A DNA stretch of 64,000 bases from assembly GCF_030684185.1 (NCBI RefSeq), contig NZ_JAUXOY010000010.1, positions 45,969 to 109,968 on the forward strand, in the 5' to 3' direction. The stretch comes from Methylotenera sp. (GTDB lineage Bacteria > Pseudomonadota > Gammaproteobacteria > Burkholderiales > Methylophilaceae). The notes beneath the pieces are model-generated. The model had not been told where the DNA came from and ran no database searches. It worked only from the letters and a program-made list of their open reading frames with translations. The position numbers and the translations under genes are program-made. This document shows, one piece after another, positions 1-7,517 of the stretch; position 1 is the stretch's first letter; each line of letters starts with the position of its first letter.

Positions 1-163
1 CTTTTAAATCGCCCAAGTCTTTTTTCAGCAAGGTTAAACCATAAAAAGTGAAGAAGATTTGCACTTCATAATCCAGTGCAGCGGCTGTTGACGCTAATAT
101 AAATGGCGGATAAGCCCAGTCAAGCGAGCCTTTAGATGCAATTAAAGCGAGTTTTTTAGCCAA
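1..163 (-). CDS. DsrE2-like sulfur-carrier protein (partial, 5' end only)
   Basis: This reading frame was found by translating the minus strand from 163 to the window edge. It gives 54 residues beginning LAKKLALIASKGSLDWAY and ending LLKKDLGDLK. The pattern, with its conserved KGSLDWAYPP and FFTFYGL segments, matches the DsrE/DsrF/DrsH-like (DrsE_2) family of membrane-associated sulfur-transfer proteins. An in-frame stop lies at 176-178 and no ATG follows, so TTG at 163 is the only plausible start. The gene sits 23 bp downstream of tusA and completes a rhodanese-tusA-dsrE2 operon. The conserved cysteine expected further on lies outside the window, so activity cannot be judged. Confidence 0.75.
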   Translation of the reverse strand, partial: MAKKLALIASKGSLDWAYPPFILASTAAALDYEVQIFFTFYGLTLLKKDLGDLK

Positions 164-186
164 TTTGTGTTTTAGCTAAACTCAGT

Positions 187-420
187 TTAGCTACTGCGTT
201 TTTTGATGTAAAAAGTGAATGTGCTGTCATCCTGATCAAGCTGTAAAAGCTCGTGACCAGTTTGAACGCAAAATGCATTAAAGTCTTTTACTGAACCCGG
301 GTCAGTTGAGATTACTTTTAATACTTGTGTGCTTGCAATTTCACTTAAACCTTTTTTGCAGCGCAAAATAGGTAATGGGCAGTTTAAGCCCGTTGCATCT
401 ACTTCTTTGTCGAATTCCAT
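187..420 (-). CDS. tusA: TusA-family sulfur carrier protein
   Basis: A 77-residue protein of the TusA/SirA/YedF fold, which carries persulfide sulfur between proteins in the cytoplasm. The family motif Cys-Pro-x-Pro is present as CPLP at residues 14-17, with Cys14 the sulfur-accepting residue. The C-terminal part ending in FTFYIKK is typical of the two-layer alpha/beta fold. Its ATG overlaps the stop codon of the upstream rhodanese gene as TAATG, so the two are translationally coupled. A DsrE2-like gene follows. The context suggests sulfur trafficking between this trio rather than only tRNA thiolation, but the acceptor is unknown. Confidence 0.9.
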   Translation of the reverse strand: MEFDKEVDATGLNCPLPILRCKKGLSEIASTQVLKVISTDPGSVKDFNAFCVQTGHELLQLDQDDSTFTFYIKKRSS

Positions 421-758
421 TATTTCTTATTCCCTTCATCTTTTGCTACAAATGGATGGCCAGCTTTGGCCCAAGCCAAAACGCCACCAATTAAGTTGTA
501 TACATTTTTACAGCCTTTGCTAGAAGAAAAAGCAGCCGCATGTGCTGAACGAGCGCCACTATGGCAGTAGAAAACCACGTTTTCCGCCTTTGTTAGCTGG
601 TCATATTTTAAGGGCAGCAATGCCAAAGGAATATGTATCGCACCTGAAATAATGCCGCGTGCGACTTCGTCATCATTGCGAACATCTACCAATAACATGG
701 GCTTAGTGGCCATCATGTCGGATAATTCGCTTGTTTCAATTTCAATATATGTACTCAT
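420..758 (-). CDS. Single-domain rhodanese (sulfurtransferase)
   Basis: A 112-residue single rhodanese domain. The CH2A-type motif is LLVDVRNDDEVARGIISGA. The active-site loop CHSGARS starts at Cys65 and fits the six-residue CxxGxR loop that forms a persulfide. There is no signal peptide, so the protein is cytoplasmic. As the first gene of the operon with tusA and a dsrE2-like gene, it is the likely sulfur donor that loads TusA. In sulfur-oxidizing bacteria this trio (rhd-tusA-dsrE2) is known to be co-transcribed. The sulfur source in this organism cannot be told from the window. Confidence 0.88.
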   Translation of the reverse strand: MSTYIEIETSELSDMMATKPMLLVDVRNDDEVARGIISGAIHIPLALLPLKYDQLTKAENVVFYCHSGARSAHAAAFSSSKGCKNVYNLIGGVLAWAKAGHPFVAKDEGNKK

Positions 759-810
759 TAACGTGTGCCAAATTTAACCAAAACAAATGATAGCAATTTT
801 GAGGGGTAAC

Positions 811-855
811 CGCACTAACAATGTAGCGTCAAGGAGGCGCTACATTGTTAGTGCG
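811..855. repeat. Perfect 18-bp inverted repeat in a divergent intergenic region
   Basis: Left arm 811-828 and right arm 838-855 are perfectly complementary over 18 bp and are separated by 9 nt (829-837). No T-run follows on either side, and both flanking genes (rhodanese on minus, diguanylate cyclase on plus) are transcribed away from it, so it is not an ordinary terminator. It could be an extragenic palindrome, a regulator-binding site or a structured leader. The rest of the 340-bp gap (759-1099) holds no other structure I can name. Confidence 0.8.
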
Positions 856-1099
856 AGGCCAAATTATATTGGGTTTGATTGGACTAACTTCTCTTTGAAT
901 TATCTTGGCTCGAACTTCAGTTCAAGATCATCAATCAAATTTTGGTATGGTAAATCCTGCCAACTTAAATAGTTAACTTAGCATTTGAAGCAAGAATATG
1001 TTGCTAATCTTCAAATTGACATAATAGAGAAATGGTTATTATTGTATTCACATTACATAATGTAACAACTCACTACGTAGATTGAGTATTGGCAAAAAT

Positions 1100-2929
1100 A
1101 TGGAACAAAAAATGACCCCTTTAGATCTGGCGCGCCAGACTTTGATGCAGCTTTCAAAAAGCCAGAGTCCGCCAACGCCTGAAAACTTTCGTCGCGTATA
1201 TGATGAGATTTCCGGAGTTAAGTCTGTCGATCATTCTGTAATGCTGAGCAAAACACTGGATAAAGTGTTGCATGACATGGGTAAGGAAGCGCCCAAATAC
1301 CTGGCGGTGGCACAAAAAATTTCTACTTCGGTTAAAAAACTGGATGTTGAAAGTTTAGAAAGTCAATTGCGTAGCTTACTTCCAACAGGGGCTAGCGATA
1401 TGCAAGGTGTTAATTGGGCAACGCTTTTACGTTACCTGTTAAAACAATTAGATGTAAACCATAGCGGAATCACTTTAAGCAGAAAAAAAGAGGGCTTGAA
1501 TCGGGTCATTATCAATTTTGCAAGTGACCCCATTCAGCTTGGGCAAAAGATTCAAGCGCTAGCCACCTCTTGGGGAGAAGGTCATGAGGTGACCCTGTCC
1601 GCTGATAATATCCCGGATGAAACCACTTTGCCTGAAATCTCATTAGTACCAGATGACGCGCAATCAACGTCAGAGGGGAAACTTCAAACTCAACAAGCTG
1701 TAACTGATGACTGTCAACTTAAACTTGCCATTTGCTGGCGTGACTTGTTGATTAGAACTATTACCTTGGTGGTACTGCCGCAGTTTGCAGATATTCCAGC
1801 AGCGTCTGGAAGAATTGAAGCACTGATCAAACGTGCACAAGCGTCCAATACGGCAGAAGAAGTTAATGCCCTAAGTGAGGCATTAAAATCAACCTTGCTT
1901 AGAGCTGAGATGCAAACGGATTCACAGCATCGTATGCAGGATTCTCTGGTACAAATGCTACGATTATTGGTTTCAAGCATGGGCGAGCTGACCGTAGAAG
2001 ATAAATGGCTGCACGGGCAGATTGCCATTGTTCAGGATATTATTTCAAAACCACTTAATTTAGATACTGTTTACAATGCAGAAAGCAGTCTTAAAGAGCT
2101 GATTTTTAAGCAGTCTAATATCAAGCCAGGGCTCCTTGCAGCAAAAGAAACCCTAAAAGGCATGATGAGTACCTTTGTAAGCGGCTTGGCAGACATTACA
2201 GAAAGTACCGGCACTTATCAGGTCAAGATTAGTGATTACCAAGAGCAAATTTCTGCGACTGAAGATATTGCCCAGCTTAACGCCATACTGCAAAGTTTAG
2301 TGGGCGACATTCACACCATGAATGCTGAAGCACAGCATTCTCAGGCGGCTTTTCTTGAAACACAGAAAAAAGTGGAAGAAGCTGAAAAGCAAATCAATGA
2401 ACTGACGACTAAGCTTGATTATATTAGTGAAGTCGCGCATGAGGACTTTTTAACAGGCGCATTAAATAGACGAGGCATGGATGATGCAATAGAAAGGGAG
2501 TTTAGTCGTGCTGATAGGCATAACTCGCCATTATCGCTGGCAATGATAGACATTGATCATTTTAAGAAAATCAACGACACCATGGGCCATTCAACAGGCG
2601 ATGTAGCACTAGCACACTTGGCAAAAGTGGTTAAAAGTGTGCTGCGCAGTACTGATGTGTTGGCTAGATATGGTGGCGAAGAGTTCGTTATCCTGTTGCC
2701 GGGCTCTAAGCAGGCAGATGCAGTCAATGTCATTATAGGTGTGCAACGTGATCTGACTAAAAACTTTTTTATGCATAATAGCGAGCGCGTGCTCATTACG
2801 TTTAGTGCAGGGGTTTCAGAGCGCCTCACAGGTGAAAGTATTGATGCGGTATTGCCACGTGCCGATGCCGCACTATACTTGGCCAAGCAGACTGGTCGAA
2901 ACCGCGTTGTCGGTGCGCCGCCACCTTAA
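1100..2929 (+). CDS. Diguanylate cyclase with long N-terminal alpha-helical region
   Basis: About 609 residues from ATG 1100; an in-frame TTG at 1082 and an ATG at 1112 are alternatives. The C-terminal GGDEF domain makes c-di-GMP from two GTP. The magnesium/substrate segment DIDHFKKINDTMGH is intact, the active-site signature is GGEEF (codons from about 2672), and an RxxD allosteric I-site (RSTD) lies exactly five residues upstream of it, so product inhibition is likely. The roughly 450 residues before it have no recognisable sensor domain and no membrane segment; the stretch just before GGDEF looks coiled-coil. The gene stands alone and is followed at once by an IS remnant. Confidence 0.9.
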   Translation: MEQKMTPLDLARQTLMQLSKSQSPPTPENFRRVYDEISGVKSVDHSVMLSKTLDKVLHDMGKEAPKYLAVAQKISTSVKKLDVESLESQLRSLLPTGASDMQGVNWATLLRYLLKQLDVNHSGITLSRKKEGLNRVIINFASDPIQLGQKIQALATSWGEGHEVTLSADNIPDETTLPEISLVPDDAQSTSEGKLQTQQAVTDDCQLKLAICWRDLLIRTITLVVLPQFADIPAASGRIEALIKRAQASNTAEEVNALSEALKSTLLRAEMQTDSQHRMQDSLVQMLRLLVSSMGELTVEDKWLHGQIAIVQDIISKPLNLDTVYNAESSLKELIFKQSNIKPGLLAAKETLKGMMSTFVSGLADITESTGTYQVKISDYQEQISATEDIAQLNAILQSLVGDIHTMNAEAQHSQAAFLETQKKVEEAEKQINELTTKLDYISEVAHEDFLTGALNRRGMDDAIEREFSRADRHNSPLSLAMIDIDHFKKINDTMGHSTGDVALAHLAKVVKSVLRSTDVLARYGGEEFVILLPGSKQADAVNVIIGVQRDLTKNFFMHNSERVLITFSAGVSERLTGESIDAVLPRADAALYLAKQTGRNRVVGAPPP

Positions 2930-2931
2930 TC

Positions 2932-3961
2932 CCAGATTTTCCATTAGGATTTTTCAAGGCGTAAAAACAGGGCTGAACGTGACGGGCAAGTTGAAGGACT
3001 TTGACTTATCCCAGACGCCTTCGAACCACTGACGTTGGCGCATGGCGACCGCTAGTCGTAGCACGTCTTTTCTTCCCTCTGTACCAATATAGCCCGCCTT
3101 GGCAAACAGCTTCAAGCGTAAAGTGTTGAGCGTATGCTGCACATTTTTACCACCACTGATGAGGCTATGCCTGAGCGCTACTTGTCTAAACAAGCTCATG
3201 AAGTTATAGGCCAGCATCACCATGGTTAAGCACGCCTGCGTTGCCCAAAACTCTTTCAGACAGAAACTGTCTGCCACAAAGTCATATTTCAATTCTTTGA
3301 TGCGATTCTCGCAATCTGCACGTCCCCGATAAGTACGCCACACTTCCTGAGCTGGCAAGGTGGTGTTGGTCACCAGTGCGCCAAAGCGGTACTGCCCAAT
3401 CGTTGGATCATCGGCAAACAAAGAGAGTGTCTTGCCTTTGGGGTTGACCCGTTTGTTGATGTGTTGCCTGATACCCACTACGGTCCGCGGATGTGGCCAA
3501 CTGGGCGCTTGATACTGCACGCTCACTAAGTCAATTCCATCGTCGATGGTCCACCAACCCTGCGCACCTACCAATGCGCGCTGTAATGGCTGGTTAAGAC
3601 GCAAGGCAATGATGTGTGAAGTATTCTGTGCTTCAAGTTTGTAGAGAAAGACGTTGTCGCTAAAGCTGCTATCAGCGCGTAGCAGGCCAATGCGTTTGCC
3701 TGCAAGATTCGTGAGCGTGCTGTCCAGAAAGGCACCCACGTTATTGGCGCTGGCGGTATTGCCTGGGCGTAGCCAGCAATTGGCAATCATGCAAATATCG
3801 ACCACAAACGCCATCAGCGGATGATGCGAGACGCGCCCGGGCTTGCTCGGGTTGTAGCCACGTGCGCTACCTTCTTGTACACCGTAGCGGGTCATGACCG
3901 TGGAATCAAGGTCCAGCGTCAGACCATCAACACCTAATTGTTGAAATTGCCATTGGTACAA
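2932..3961 (-). mobile_element. 5'-truncated IS1380-family insertion sequence
   Basis: The element holds one minus-strand transposase frame. Its left (3') end probably starts at the CC-rich sequence just after the diguanylate cyclase stop, at about 2932. Its other end is missing: the transposase frame runs straight into plus-strand ATPase coding sequence near 3955-3961, where a minus-strand stop follows immediately. No right-end inverted repeat is visible there, so the element has lost its promoter-proximal end. The exact boundaries are inferred. Confidence 0.7.
2954..3961 (-). pseudogene. IS1380-family transposase, N-terminus missing
   Basis: The surviving 335 residues carry DDE-transposase features of the IS1380 family: DLDSTVMTRYGVQEGSARGY near the start with the first acidic catalytic residues, the KPGRVSHHPLMAF block, LLRADSSFSD with the second aspartate, and the ENRIKELKYDF segment with the catalytic glutamate. 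Family members are usually about 430-450 residues, so roughly 100 N-terminal residues are missing. The nominal start is a TTG created at the junction (3959-3961), not a real start. The protein is probably inactive, although an intact copy elsewhere could act on the remaining end. Confidence 0.85.
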
Positions 3962-4464
3962 CGGCTAACCCGATTATTCTGTTAGACGAGATCGATAAAC
4001 TATCTGGCGACTCTCGCTACAGTGGTTTTGGGCCACTATACCAATTACTGGATCGCGAAAGCTCATGTAACTTCAGAGATGAGGCGGTGGACCTCGAGAT
4101 GAATTGTAGTTATGTGAGCTGGGTTGCCACGGCTAACCATGATGCTGCGATCCCTGAAGCCATTATCTCAAGATTCACAGTCATTGAGGTAGAGGCTCCA
4201 AGTGCTGATCAGATGGTGAACGTCATTCAGTCTATATACTCTGACATTCTGCATGATAACCGCGATATCTGGGGCAGCCATTTTGTACCTGAAGTTAGCG
4301 ATAGCATGATCGAGGCTTTGGATAACCAGGGACCACGTGAAATCGTGAAGATGATTATGGCAGCCATGGGTAGGACGGCAAAGAGTAGGAAAGAGGCTGT
4401 CTATGTTTTGGAAGGTGGGGATTTCAAGGATTTTAAGAAACCTGTTAGAAGGATTGGGTTTTAG
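3958..4464 (+). pseudogene. 3' remnant of an AAA+ ATPase (Lon-like)
   Basis: From the IS junction the plus frame reads a C-terminal AAA+ half: Walker B as NPIILLDEIDK, sensor 1 in SWVATANHD, an ISRF segment with the likely arginine finger, and a sensor-2-like GPREIVKMI. Walker A and everything before it are missing, so ATP binding is impossible as it stands. The closest type is the Lon-like ATPase group without a visible protease domain. The loss coincides exactly with the broken end of the IS element. That points to an adjacent deletion that removed the 5' half of both genes. The frame ends in VRRIGF at 4464. Confidence 0.8.
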
Positions 4465-4477
4465 TTTAGCATAAAAC

Positions 4478-4505
4478 TTGCCCAACAATAATTGATATGT
4501 ATAAT
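4478..4505 (+). promoter_or_regulatory. Predicted sigma-70 promoter of hicAB
   Basis: TTGCCC at 4478-4483 and a perfect TATAAT at 4500-4505 are separated by 16 bp. Transcription should start about 7 nt after the -10 box, at or next to the hicA ATG at 4513. No Shine-Dalgarno sequence precedes that ATG, so the hicA message may be leaderless. Confidence 0.65.
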
Positions 4506-4512
4506 ACACACT

Positions 4513-4695
4513 ATGACCAGTAAAGAAGTAATTAAAAAACTAACGGATGATGGATGGGTGTTGAGGGGCATCAAAGGCTCTCACCATATTTATACGCATC
4601 AATACAAAAGTGGTCATATTAGCGTTCCACATCCTAAAAAAGATCTAGGAATTGGTTTGGTTAAAAAGTTACTTAAATTAGCTGGTTTAGATTAA
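4513..4695 (+). CDS. hicA: HicA-type mRNA interferase toxin
   Basis: A 60-residue protein with the double-stranded-RNA-binding-like fold of HicA toxins, which cleave mRNA in the cytoplasm. The active-site block GSHHIYTH contains the catalytic histidine. The flanking VIKKLTDDGWVLRGIKGS and HPKKDLGIGLVKKLLKLAGL segments are family-typical. I start at ATG 4513 (MTSKEVIKK) because it begins the conserved region. The longer frame from TTG 4492 reads through the -10 box. hicB follows after 10 bp, the usual toxin-first order. The nearby IS remnant and tRNA suggest acquisition by transfer. Confidence 0.9.
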   Translation: MTSKEVIKKLTDDGWVLRGIKGSHHIYTHQYKSGHISVPHPKKDLGIGLVKKLLKLAGLD

Positions 4696-4705
4696 AAGGT
4701 TAAAT

Positions 4706-5104
4706 ATGAAATATCCAATTGCAATTGAGCTTGGTGATGATACTCACGCTTTTAGCGTGATTGTGCCTGACTTGGAAGGCTGCTTTTCTGCGGGCGACAC
4801 TATGGAAGATGCGATAGATAACGCAAAAGAAGCGATAGAATTATGGTTAGAGACGGTCATTGATGATGGCGGCTCTGTACCCGTTGCGCAAGAAATTTCT
4901 ATTCATCAAAAAAATGCTGATTATCAGAATCTAGTTTGGGCGATTGTGCCAGTTGACTTAGCAAGTTTAAGCGACAAGGTTGAGAGAGTTAACATTACCC
5001 TGCCTGCAAGAGTTTTACGCAGAATTGATGCTGATGCTAAAGCGATGGGTGAAAGTAGAAGCGGTTATATAGCAAGAAAAGCACTTGAATTACACGTGGC
5101 TTAG
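4706..5104 (+). CDS. hicB: HicB-type antitoxin
   Basis: A 132-residue antitoxin. The N-terminal half has the partial RNase-H-like fold typical of HicB (DLEGCFSAGDTMEDAIDNAKEAIELWLE), which caps the HicA active site. The C-terminal 45 residues (RVNITLPARVLRRIDADAKA then SRSGYIARKALEL) form a ribbon-helix-helix DNA-binding domain for autoregulation of the operon. A well-placed AAGGT sequence precedes the ATG. The likely operator would be around the promoter at 4478-4512, but no clear palindrome is visible there. Confidence 0.92.
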   Translation: MKYPIAIELGDDTHAFSVIVPDLEGCFSAGDTMEDAIDNAKEAIELWLETVIDDGGSVPVAQEISIHQKNADYQNLVWAIVPVDLASLSDKVERVNITLPARVLRRIDADAKAMGESRSGYIARKALELHVA

Positions 5105-5186
5105 CGCACAACGCTTGTTGTCTGTAGTAAATCATCACGGGCTTAAAATCTTAGGATAGTATTGAGTATCAATTACTCCCCCGATT

Positions 5187-5226
5187 GCTTCGGCATAAGG
5201 ACGCGAAGCTGCCGAAAGGTGGCTTC
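5187..5226. other. Two mutually exclusive hairpins downstream of hicB
   Basis: Segment 5189-5195 (TTCGGCA) can pair with 5210-5216. Alternatively 5205-5213 can pair with 5218-5226, giving a 9-bp stem (two G-T wobbles) closed by a GAAA tetraloop. The two pairings share bases and cannot coexist. No gene lies here: the 303-bp gap 5105-5407 holds only these structures and two terminators. The function is unknown; it may be a 3'-UTR structure of hicAB or an island-end remnant. Confidence 0.5.
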
Positions 5227-5254
5227 AGCATTTTAGGGTTAGATACATAAAAAC

Positions 5255-5285
5255 ACAAAGGCGCTTAATTGCGCTTTTATTTTTG
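5255..5285 (+). terminator. Probable intrinsic terminator after hicB
   Basis: A GCGC/GCGC stem (5261-5264 with 5271-5274), flanked by A-rich and T-rich sides that extend it past one bulged G, is followed by TTTTATTTTT. It ends the plus-strand hicAB transcript and could also stop minus-strand readthrough. Confidence 0.5.
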
Positions 5286-5350
5286 AATATTTCTACAACA
5301 CTGTGTTACATCCATTAGCCCAGCCATTAGCCCAGCTAGATTTTTAGGCG

Positions 5351-5386
5351 TAAAAAAACGACTTAGAGTTTTATCTGCAAGTCGTT
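5351..5386 (-). terminator. Intrinsic terminator of tRNA-Phe
   Basis: On the minus strand an 8-bp stem (AACGACTT at 5357-5364 on plus, pairing with 5379-5386) is followed directly by a run of seven T residues. It lies 22 bp downstream of the tRNA 3' end. Confidence 0.8.
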
Positions 5387-5407
5387 GATTTGTATGAGTT
5401 TTATTAC

Positions 5408-5483
5408 TGGTGGCCGGGACGGGAATCGAACCTGTGACACGCGGATTTTCAATCCGCTGCTCTACCGACTGAGCTACCCGGCC
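5408..5483 (-). tRNA. tRNA-Phe (anticodon GAA)
   Basis: A 76-nt cloverleaf with encoded CCA. The acceptor stem GGCCGGG/CCCGGCC is perfect, and the anticodon stem GCGGA/TCCGC encloses the loop TTGAAAA with anticodon GAA. The D arm is GCTC/GAGC. The T stem (ACAGG with CCCGT) contains one A-C mismatch at the middle pair, which is unusual. The 3' end faces the HicAB/IS region, the usual orientation of a tRNA used as an integration site, but no duplicated tRNA end is visible. Confidence 0.97.
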
Positions 5484-5533
5484 ATACTGCTTATTTTTAC
5501 TTGTTAACATCGGTAAATGTTTACAAGTCGCGC

Positions 5534-5563
5534 ATTATAGCAAACTTCCCGAGAGTTTGACAA
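5534..5563 (-). promoter_or_regulatory. Promoter of tRNA-Phe, overlapping a possible cobT promoter
   Basis: On the minus strand TTGTCA (5563-5558) and TATAAT (5539-5534) are 18 bp apart, followed by a GC-rich GCGCG discriminator typical of stable-RNA promoters. On the plus strand the same bases hold TTGACA (5557-5562) with a weak TAAATA 18 bp downstream that could serve cobT. Confidence 0.7.
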
Positions 5564-5704
5564 AAATAATACAAACAAAATAAATAAAGTAAGACCAATT
5601 TTATTTGATTAATAAAATGCCTGACTTTGATTTACGTTTAAGTATATGTACTCATGTAAAATCTTAACCTAGAAAATATTAGCTAAGAAACTTGATGTAT
5701 ATAG

Positions 5705-6742
5705 ATGAAATTTAATATCGTTCAGCCAAGTCAGATAGTCAAAACTGCGCTTGAAAATAAAATTAACAATAAAACTAAACCGTTGGGTGCGTTAGGCATG
5801 CTGGAGTCGGTTGCCCTGCAAATCGGCTTGATTCAACAAACGCTAACACCTCAGTTGGTTAATCCTACTATGTTGGTATTTGCTGGCGATCACGGCGTTG
5901 TAAATGCGGGTGTCAGCCCATATCCTCAAGCGGTTACCGCCCAGATGGTGCTGAATTTTTTGCAGGGCGGTGCGGCTATCAATGTATTCTCAGCACAAAA
6001 TAATATTCATTTACAAGTGATAGATAGTGGTGTGAATTATCAATTTTCACCCAATTCAAATTTAATTGACGCCAAAATCGCGATGGGTACACATAATTTT
6101 CTGTACGAACCAGCGATGACTTTAGCACAGTGTGAGCAATCGCTTACTTGTGGTTCAGGCGTTGTTAATACAATGGTTGCTAAAGGTTGTAATGTATTCG
6201 GATTTGGTGAGATGGGCATCGGCAATACCTCATCTGCGAGTTGTTTGATGAGTATATTGTGTTATTTTCCTATTGAGCAATGTGTAGGGCGCGGCACGGG
6301 TTTGGATGATGCAGGTTTGCTGCATAAAACCAATATTTTGGCACAAGCCATTGCGCATCATGAGTTAAATAACAATGATGTAATGCAAGTGTTAGCTACC
6401 TTTGGCGGGTTTGAAATAGCGATGATGGTAGGCGCAATGTTGCAAGCAGCCGAGAGGCAATGTATTTTGTTAATTGATGGTTTTATTACCACTTCGGCGC
6501 TATTGGTTGCAGCTAAAATACAGCCGGATATTTTACATTATTGTGTATTTACGCATTGTTCGGGTGAATCTGGCCATAAAAAAATGCTGGATTATTTGAA
6601 GGTTAAGCCATTGCTGAATATGGATTTGCGCTTGGGTGAAGGCACGGGTGCAGCGCTGGCTTATCCATTAGTGCTTGCTGCAGTTAATTTTATAAATCAA
6701 ATGGCCTCGTTTGAATCAGCAAGTGTTTCACAAAAAATATGA
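5705..6742 (+). CDS. cobT: Nicotinate-nucleotide-dimethylbenzimidazole phosphoribosyltransferase
   Basis: A 345-residue cytoplasmic enzyme. It transfers ribose phosphate from nicotinate mononucleotide to 5,6-dimethylbenzimidazole, giving alpha-ribazole phosphate for the lower ligand of cobalamin. Family segments include NKTKPLGALGMLESVA near residue 21, VFAGDHGVVNAGVSPYPQAVT, the GEMGIGNTSSAS phosphate loop, and the C-terminal GEGTGAALAYPL containing the catalytic glutamate. Its stop overlaps the cobS start (ATGA), forming cobT-cobS-cobC. No cobalamin riboswitch precedes it, unlike btuB further along. No corrin-ring synthesis genes are present, which fits salvage rather than de novo synthesis, but they could lie elsewhere. 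Confidence 0.96.
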   Translation: MKFNIVQPSQIVKTALENKINNKTKPLGALGMLESVALQIGLIQQTLTPQLVNPTMLVFAGDHGVVNAGVSPYPQAVTAQMVLNFLQGGAAINVFSAQNNIHLQVIDSGVNYQFSPNSNLIDAKIAMGTHNFLYEPAMTLAQCEQSLTCGSGVVNTMVAKGCNVFGFGEMGIGNTSSASCLMSILCYFPIEQCVGRGTGLDDAGLLHKTNILAQAIAHHELNNNDVMQVLATFGGFEIAMMVGAMLQAAERQCILLIDGFITTSALLVAAKIQPDILHYCVFTHCSGESGHKKMLDYLKVKPLLNMDLRLGEGTGAALAYPLVLAAVNFINQMASFESASVSQKI

Positions 6743-7509
6743 AATTCACACTTCAAAATCAATGGCACTATTTTTTGACTGCGGTAATGTTCTTTACCCG
6801 CATTCCTATTCATTTTAATCATTTTGATGAAGCTGACCTGAATAAAGCAACACGGTTTTTTCCTTTAGTTGGTATCTTGGTTGGTGCTATAGGCGCTTTG
6901 GTGTTTTGGTTAAGTGACATCTTATTGCCCTTAGAAGTGGCACTTTTATTGAGCATGGCATCTACAATTTTACTCACAGGCGCGTTCCACGAGGACGGGT
7001 TAACCGACGCGGTAGATGGCTTGGGCGGAGGCTGGACTCGTGAGCAGGTGCTCACTATCATGGTGGATTCACGCATTGGTAGTTATGGTGCAACTGGCCT
7101 GGTACTGGTATTGCTTACCAAATATCAGGCGCTCAGCTACCAGTCTGCGGTTTTTATCCCAGCTTCAATGATAGCTGGCCACTCGCTTAGCCGTTTGTGT
7201 GCAGTATTGGTAATGTTTACGCAAAGTTACGTGAAGGCAGAGGGTAAATCTAAACCGCTAGCTACGCAGTTAAATGTCAAAGAGCTCATTATCGCCACTA
7301 TTTTTGGTTTGTTGCCGATGGCATTTTTAGATATAAAATTCTTGGCTGCACTTGTGCCAGTTGCCATTGTTTGGCTGTGGTTTAGTGCAAAAACTAAAGC
7401 ACGTATTGGCGGCTACACTGGCGATTGCTTAGGGGCCATGCAGCAACTAACAGAGATAGCCTTTTATGTCGGCTTGCTGGCAAGTACAGCCTTGTTTTTA
7501 AAACTATAA
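6739..7509 (+). CDS. cobS: Adenosylcobinamide-GDP ribazoletransferase (cobalamin synthase)
   Basis: A 256-residue inner-membrane enzyme that joins adenosylcobinamide-GDP with alpha-ribazole (or its phosphate) to make adenosylcobalamin (phosphate). The signature GAFHEDGLTDAVDGLGGG, with its acidic metal-binding residues, and the RIGSYGATGLV segment are intact. Several hydrophobic helices follow, and the C-terminal GGYTGDCLGAMQQLTE motif is present. It overlaps cobT by 4 bp and precedes cobC by 8 bp, so the three genes are co-translated. Confidence 0.95.
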   Translation: MKFTLQNQWHYFLTAVMFFTRIPIHFNHFDEADLNKATRFFPLVGILVGAIGALVFWLSDILLPLEVALLLSMASTILLTGAFHEDGLTDAVDGLGGGWTREQVLTIMVDSRIGSYGATGLVLVLLTKYQALSYQSAVFIPASMIAGHSLSRLCAVLVMFTQSYVKAEGKSKPLATQLNVKELIIATIFGLLPMAFLDIKFLAALVPVAIVWLWFSAKTKARIGGYTGDCLGAMQQLTEIAFYVGLLASTALFLKL

Positions 7510-7517
7510 ATTGCATT

